Assembly: GCA_018665005.1 (NCBI GenBank)
Contig: JABJEE010000144.1
Location: 1 to 9,382, forward strand
Direction of reading: 5' to 3'
DNA: 9,382 bases
Source of the DNA: Flavobacteriales bacterium
GTDB taxonomy: Bacteria; Bacteroidota; Bacteroidia; Flavobacteriales_D; Crocinitomicaceae
Shown here: one piece after another, positions 7,014-9,382 of the stretch
How the letters are laid out: each line of letters begins with the position of its first letter
Numbering within the stretch: the first letter of the stretch is position 1
Program-made: the position numbers and the translations under genes
The notes under the pieces: generated by a model
The model's database searches: none
Told to the model about the DNA's origin: nothing
What the model saw: the letters and a program-made list of their open reading frames with translations, nothing else

Positions 7014-7253
7014 ATGAGAAGAAACATTCAAAAAATCCTCTTTTTTTTTGAAATGCAATCCTATGGTGTCTGTGAATGGTGGGCACGTAAACTAGGGATA
7101 CGAACCACAAAAGTTCGTTTGGGGTTCATTTATTTTTCTTTTGTAACCTTAGGGTCTCCTTTATTGATTTATCTTATAATGGCTTGGCTACTAGAACATA
7201 AACATTATTTTACATTTAAAGCAAAGAGAAAAAGAAGTATTTGGGAGCTATGA
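7014..7253 (+). CDS. Small PspC-domain membrane protein
   Basis: The 79-residue protein consists of little more than one PspC domain. A short amphipathic N-terminus (NIQKILFFFEMQSYGVCEWWARKLGIRTTKVRLGF) leads into one hydrophobic helix at about residues 36-60 (IYFSFVTLGSPLLIYLIMAWLL), followed by a basic tail ending RSIWEL. GIRTTKVRLGFIYFSF is the conserved PspC pattern. In enterobacteria PspC works with PspB at the inner membrane to sense envelope stress and control PspA. No pspA, pspB or pspF lies in this window, so the stress role cannot be assumed. Small PspC proteins of this form are common in Flavobacteriales. Codons 10-12 are a run of nine T's (7041-7049), a possible slippage site. The TGA stop overlaps the ATG of the SDR gene, implying coupled translation. 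The domain call is good; the role is unknown. Confidence 0.85.
   Translation: MRRNIQKILFFFEMQSYGVCEWWARKLGIRTTKVRLGFIYFSFVTLGSPLLIYLIMAWLLEHKHYFTFKAKRKRSIWEL
7041..7049 (+). repeat. Homopolymer run of nine T's inside the PspC gene
   Basis: Nine consecutive T's encode Phe10-Phe12 near the start of the PspC gene, shortly after a run of six A's at 7030-7035. A run of this length is prone to polymerase slippage and to sequencing error. The frame shown is the one in which the full PspC domain follows, so the sequence as given is intact. Confidence 0.6.
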
Positions 7254-8137
7254 AAATTCTTATTACCGGGAGTAATGGTTTATTGGGACAAAAGATCGTT
7301 AGGCAGCTTTCGAATGCCTCCAAATTAAATTATCTTGCTACGTCTCAAGGGGAAAACAGGAATACTTCTTGTCCTTCAACCCATTATTGCTCTTTAGACA
7401 TTACAAACGCTGTTGAAGTATCAAAAACAATATCTAATTATTCTCCAGACTATATCATTCACACAGCAGCTATAACTAATGTTGACTATTGCGAATTGAA
7501 TACAGCAGAATGCGAGAAGGTTAATGTTACAGGAACAAAGAATCTGTTTGACGCTGCAAAAAAAAATGGAACTCACTTTCTGTTTTTATCAACTGATTTT
7601 GTTTTTGATGGCAAAAAAGGGAATTATAAAGAAACAGATAAGCCGAACCCTTTGAGTGTCTATGCAAAATCTAAATTGGAGGGAGAGCTCATTTTGATGA
7701 ATTCTAATTATTCAAATTGGTCAATTGCACGTACCATTATTGTATTTGGTGAGGGAGAGAATTTATCTAGGTCCAACATTGTGCTTTGGGCAAAGGAGGC
7801 TTTGTCCACGGGTAAAGTGCTTAACATTATTGATGATCAGTTTCGATCCCCAACGTGGGCGGATGATTTGGCTTGGGGCTGTATTCAGATTTGTATACAA
7901 AAACGAAAAGGAATATATCACCTTTCAGGTCCCGAATCTATGTCAATATTCGATCTCGTAATGCGTATTGGAAGCTTTTTTAAATTAGACACCTCCTCAG
8001 TGAATAGAACGGATAGTAGTGCTCTAAATCAACCTGCAAAAAGACCTCCAATAACCGGATTTGATTTGTCAAAATCAAAAAAAGATCTAGGATACGAACC
8101 CAAAACTTTAGAGGAGAGCCTTCTTCTTTTATCCTAA
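7250..8137 (+). CDS. Extended SDR oxidoreductase, RmlD-like (dTDP-4-dehydrorhamnose reductase family)
   Basis: The 295-residue cytosolic protein has an N-terminal Rossmann fold beginning MKILITGSNGLLG, with the NAD(P)-binding GxxGxxG at residues 7-13. Asp50-Ile51 follows the third strand. HTAAITNVDYCE at 71-82 and the STD motif at 114-116 match the RmlD family. The catalytic Tyr138-xxx-Lys142 pair is present. RSPTWADDLA (199-208) and GIYHLSGPESMS (221-232) are the usual substrate-domain motifs. RmlD reduces dTDP-4-dehydro-L-rhamnose to dTDP-L-rhamnose, but no rmlA, rmlB or rmlC is nearby, so the true substrate, probably a nucleotide sugar or related compound, is uncertain. A TTG at 7241 would add three residues; the ATG at 7250 is preferred because it starts directly at the first Rossmann strand, overlaps the PspC stop as ATGA, and has GGGAG at 7243-7247 just upstream. 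Confidence 0.88.
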   Translation: MKILITGSNGLLGQKIVRQLSNASKLNYLATSQGENRNTSCPSTHYCSLDITNAVEVSKTISNYSPDYIIHTAAITNVDYCELNTAECEKVNVTGTKNLFDAAKKNGTHFLFLSTDFVFDGKKGNYKETDKPNPLSVYAKSKLEGELILMNSNYSNWSIARTIIVFGEGENLSRSNIVLWAKEALSTGKVLNIIDDQFRSPTWADDLAWGCIQICIQKRKGIYHLSGPESMSIFDLVMRIGSFFKLDTSSVNRTDSSALNQPAKRPPITGFDLSKSKKDLGYEPKTLEESLLLLS

Positions 8138-8190
8138 AGCTAAAAAGACTATCTTCGAATCGAAATTCATTAAAACTTAAATTACATTAC

Positions 8191-9382
8191 ATGAAAAAAG
8201 TATTTTTTATTTTACTTGCCTCATTAATGCCTTTTATTTCATTGGCATCGGAGAAAGGTTTGGATCAGAAAATCGACGAAGCGTTTAAGCCTATTTCTGA
8301 TTTTATTTCTGGCATAATCTTTTTTGAAGTTTTTGGTGCACCTTTTGTTTTGGTCCTTTTGGTTTTTAGCGCATTGTTTTTTACGCTTTACTTTGGATTC
8401 CCGAATTTCCGCTATTTTGGAAAAGCTATAAACGTAGTACGAGGGAAATATGACCATGTTGATCACCCTAGCTCGGGCAATCAGGATTTGGCTGTTGATG
8501 GGGATATTAAGGACACTATAAATGATGAAAGTAAGGAAGGAGAGGTAACACACTTCCAAGCTCTAGCAACAGCGGTTTCAGGAACTGTTGGAAACGGTAA
8601 TATTGCTGGGGTTGCTTTGGCTATCGCTTTAGGTGGCCCAGGAGCTACTTTCTGGATGATTGTATGTGGTTTGTTAGGGATGTCTTCTAAGTTTGTTGAG
8701 TGTACTTTGGGTGTTCAATATAGAGACATCGATAAGGATGGAACCGTTTACGGCGGCCCCATGTACTATTTGAGTAAAGGTTTAAAAGAAAAAGGCTTTG
8801 CTACATTGGGTAAAATAACGGCTGTATTATTCGCCATCTTTTGTATTGGTGGCTCCTTTGGGGGTGGGAACGCCGCACAAAGCAATCAAGCAACAATTGT
8901 TTTGAAGGACCTCATGGGTTTGAGTAGTACAAGTGCAGGTGCTGTAATCGGAGTAGTTTTGGCTTTAGTTATTGGAGTAATCATTATTGGTGGTATAAAG
9001 AGAATTGCTTCTGTTACAGAGAAAGTAGTTCCATTTATGGCCGTAATGTATTTAATAGCTTGTTTATATATCATTTTGACAAATTTCTCATTCATAGATG
9101 ATGCTTTCTCTTTGATCTTCTCCGAAGCATTTAATCCTAAAGCCATTGGTGTTGGGGGTGTGATAGGTGTGTTGTTGGTTGGATTTAAAAGAGCAGCCTT
9201 TTCGAATGAAGCAGGTGCGGGATCTGCATCAATTGCCCATTCAGCTGTAAAAACGAAATATTCGGCTTCAGAAGGTCTGGTCGCCTTGTTAGAGCCATTT
9301 ATTGATACCGTGGTAATTTGTACCATGACGGCATTGGTCATCATTATCTTCAACTTTGGTGGAGAATCGGGTAAGCAACAAT
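8191..9382 (+). CDS. Alanine/glycine:cation symporter (AGCS family), 3' end cut by window
   Basis: The frame is open from this ATG to the window edge: 397 codons with no stop. The product is an inner-membrane sodium- or proton-coupled amino acid importer of the AGCS family. Diagnostic segments are HFQALATAVSGTVGNGNIAGVALAIALGGPGA at about residues 121-152, GMSSKFVECTLGVQYR at 163-178, YGGPMYYLSKGL at 187-198 and GFKRAAFSNEAGAGSASIAHSA at 331-352. The N-terminus (MKKVFFILLASLMPFISLASEKG) looks like a cleavable signal peptide preceding the first transport helix at about 46-69. Between the RGKYDHVDHP segment and the first family motif lies an acidic stretch (about 90-118) that seems longer than the short loop in typical members. 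The gap before it is 53 bases; TATCTTCG at 8150-8157 is a one-mismatch -7 element but lacks a TTG partner. Substrate and ion are inferred from the family. Confidence 0.92.
   Translation, partial: MKKVFFILLASLMPFISLASEKGLDQKIDEAFKPISDFISGIIFFEVFGAPFVLVLLVFSALFFTLYFGFPNFRYFGKAINVVRGKYDHVDHPSSGNQDLAVDGDIKDTINDESKEGEVTHFQALATAVSGTVGNGNIAGVALAIALGGPGATFWMIVCGLLGMSSKFVECTLGVQYRDIDKDGTVYGGPMYYLSKGLKEKGFATLGKITAVLFAIFCIGGSFGGGNAAQSNQATIVLKDLMGLSSTSAGAVIGVVLALVIGVIIIGGIKRIASVTEKVVPFMAVMYLIACLYIILTNFSFIDDAFSLIFSEAFNPKAIGVGGVIGVLLVGFKRAAFSNEAGAGSASIAHSAVKTKYSASEGLVALLEPFIDTVVICTMTALVIIIFNFGGESGKQQ

Noticed and set aside
7241..7249. TTG start for the SDR gene, adding three residues
   Set aside because: The ATG at 7250 begins directly at the Rossmann strand and forms an ATGA junction with the PspC stop, so the TTG start is unlikely.
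8106..8139. CTTTAG / CTAAAG inverted repeat as a terminator of the SDR gene
   Set aside because: The stem is 6 bp around a 22-base loop, overlaps the stop codon, and is followed by A's rather than T's.
8150..8157. TATCTTCG as the -7 element of a promoter for the AGCS gene
   Set aside because: It has one mismatch and no TTG 17-23 bases upstream. The distance to the ATG is plausible, but the evidence is too thin for a feature call.
8239..8559. 106-codon open frame on the minus strand
   Set aside because: It is antisense to the N-terminal part of the AGCS gene; its composition is biased and it has no domain.
8886..9353. 155-codon open frame on the minus strand
   Set aside because: It lies wholly antisense to the AGCS transporter, whose family motifs are unmistakable. 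Its translation is low-complexity (rich in Thr, Ile, Pro and Ala) with no recognisable domain, as expected for a shadow of a membrane protein gene.
1..9382. Defence system, mobile element, CRISPR array or RNA gene
   Set aside because: All genes resolve into known families or a T9SS cargo. No transposase, integrase, nuclease, repeat array, or tRNA or rRNA pattern was seen, and there is no gap longer than about 60 bases to hold one.

Overview
The window reads as chromosomal DNA from a member of the Bacteroidota, most likely the order Flavobacteriales. The support is as follows: AT-rich DNA; a secreted protein with a type IX secretion (T9SS) type A C-terminal sorting domain; signal peptides ending in 'AQ'; a TPR/PD40/OmpA protein of the kind common in this phylum; a promoter matching the TTG / TAnnTTTG sigma consensus of Bacteroidota; and few visible Shine-Dalgarno sequences. 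All eight genes lie on the + strand and are tightly packed. No stretch longer than about 60 bases lacks a gene. I saw no rRNA, tRNA, CRISPR array, transposase, integrase, attachment site or phage gene.

Layout: (1) 10-693 is a LOG-family (TIGR00730) nucleotide phosphoribohydrolase. (2) 721-4799 looks like one operon: a single-pass membrane protein with three PASTA domains, a 736-residue T9SS cargo protein, and an RluD-like 23S rRNA pseudouridine synthase. The first junction is a 4-base ATGA overlap and the second has no gap (TAAATG). (3) 4853-6985, behind its own promoter, encodes a periplasmic or outer-membrane-associated protein with TPR, PD40 propeller, carboxypeptidase-regulatory-like and OmpA_C domains, the same order as the T9SS accessory protein PorE. 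(4) 7014-8137 pairs a miniature PspC-domain membrane protein with an RmlD-like extended SDR, again through an ATGA overlap. (5) 8191 to the right edge is the first 397 codons of an alanine/glycine:cation symporter (AGCS family), cut by the window end.

Functionally this is mostly core-genome envelope, translation and metabolism content. The PASTA protein, the T9SS cargo and the OmpA/PD40 protein are all exported and may all act at the cell envelope or surface. The remaining genes are housekeeping enzymes and a transporter. I do not see a defence island, mobile element or clear new multi-gene system. The best leads are the T9SS cargo gene locked into the PASTA-rluD operon, the PorE-like protein without a lipobox, the PspC-SDR coupling, and the signal-peptide-like start and acidic insert in the AGCS transporter.
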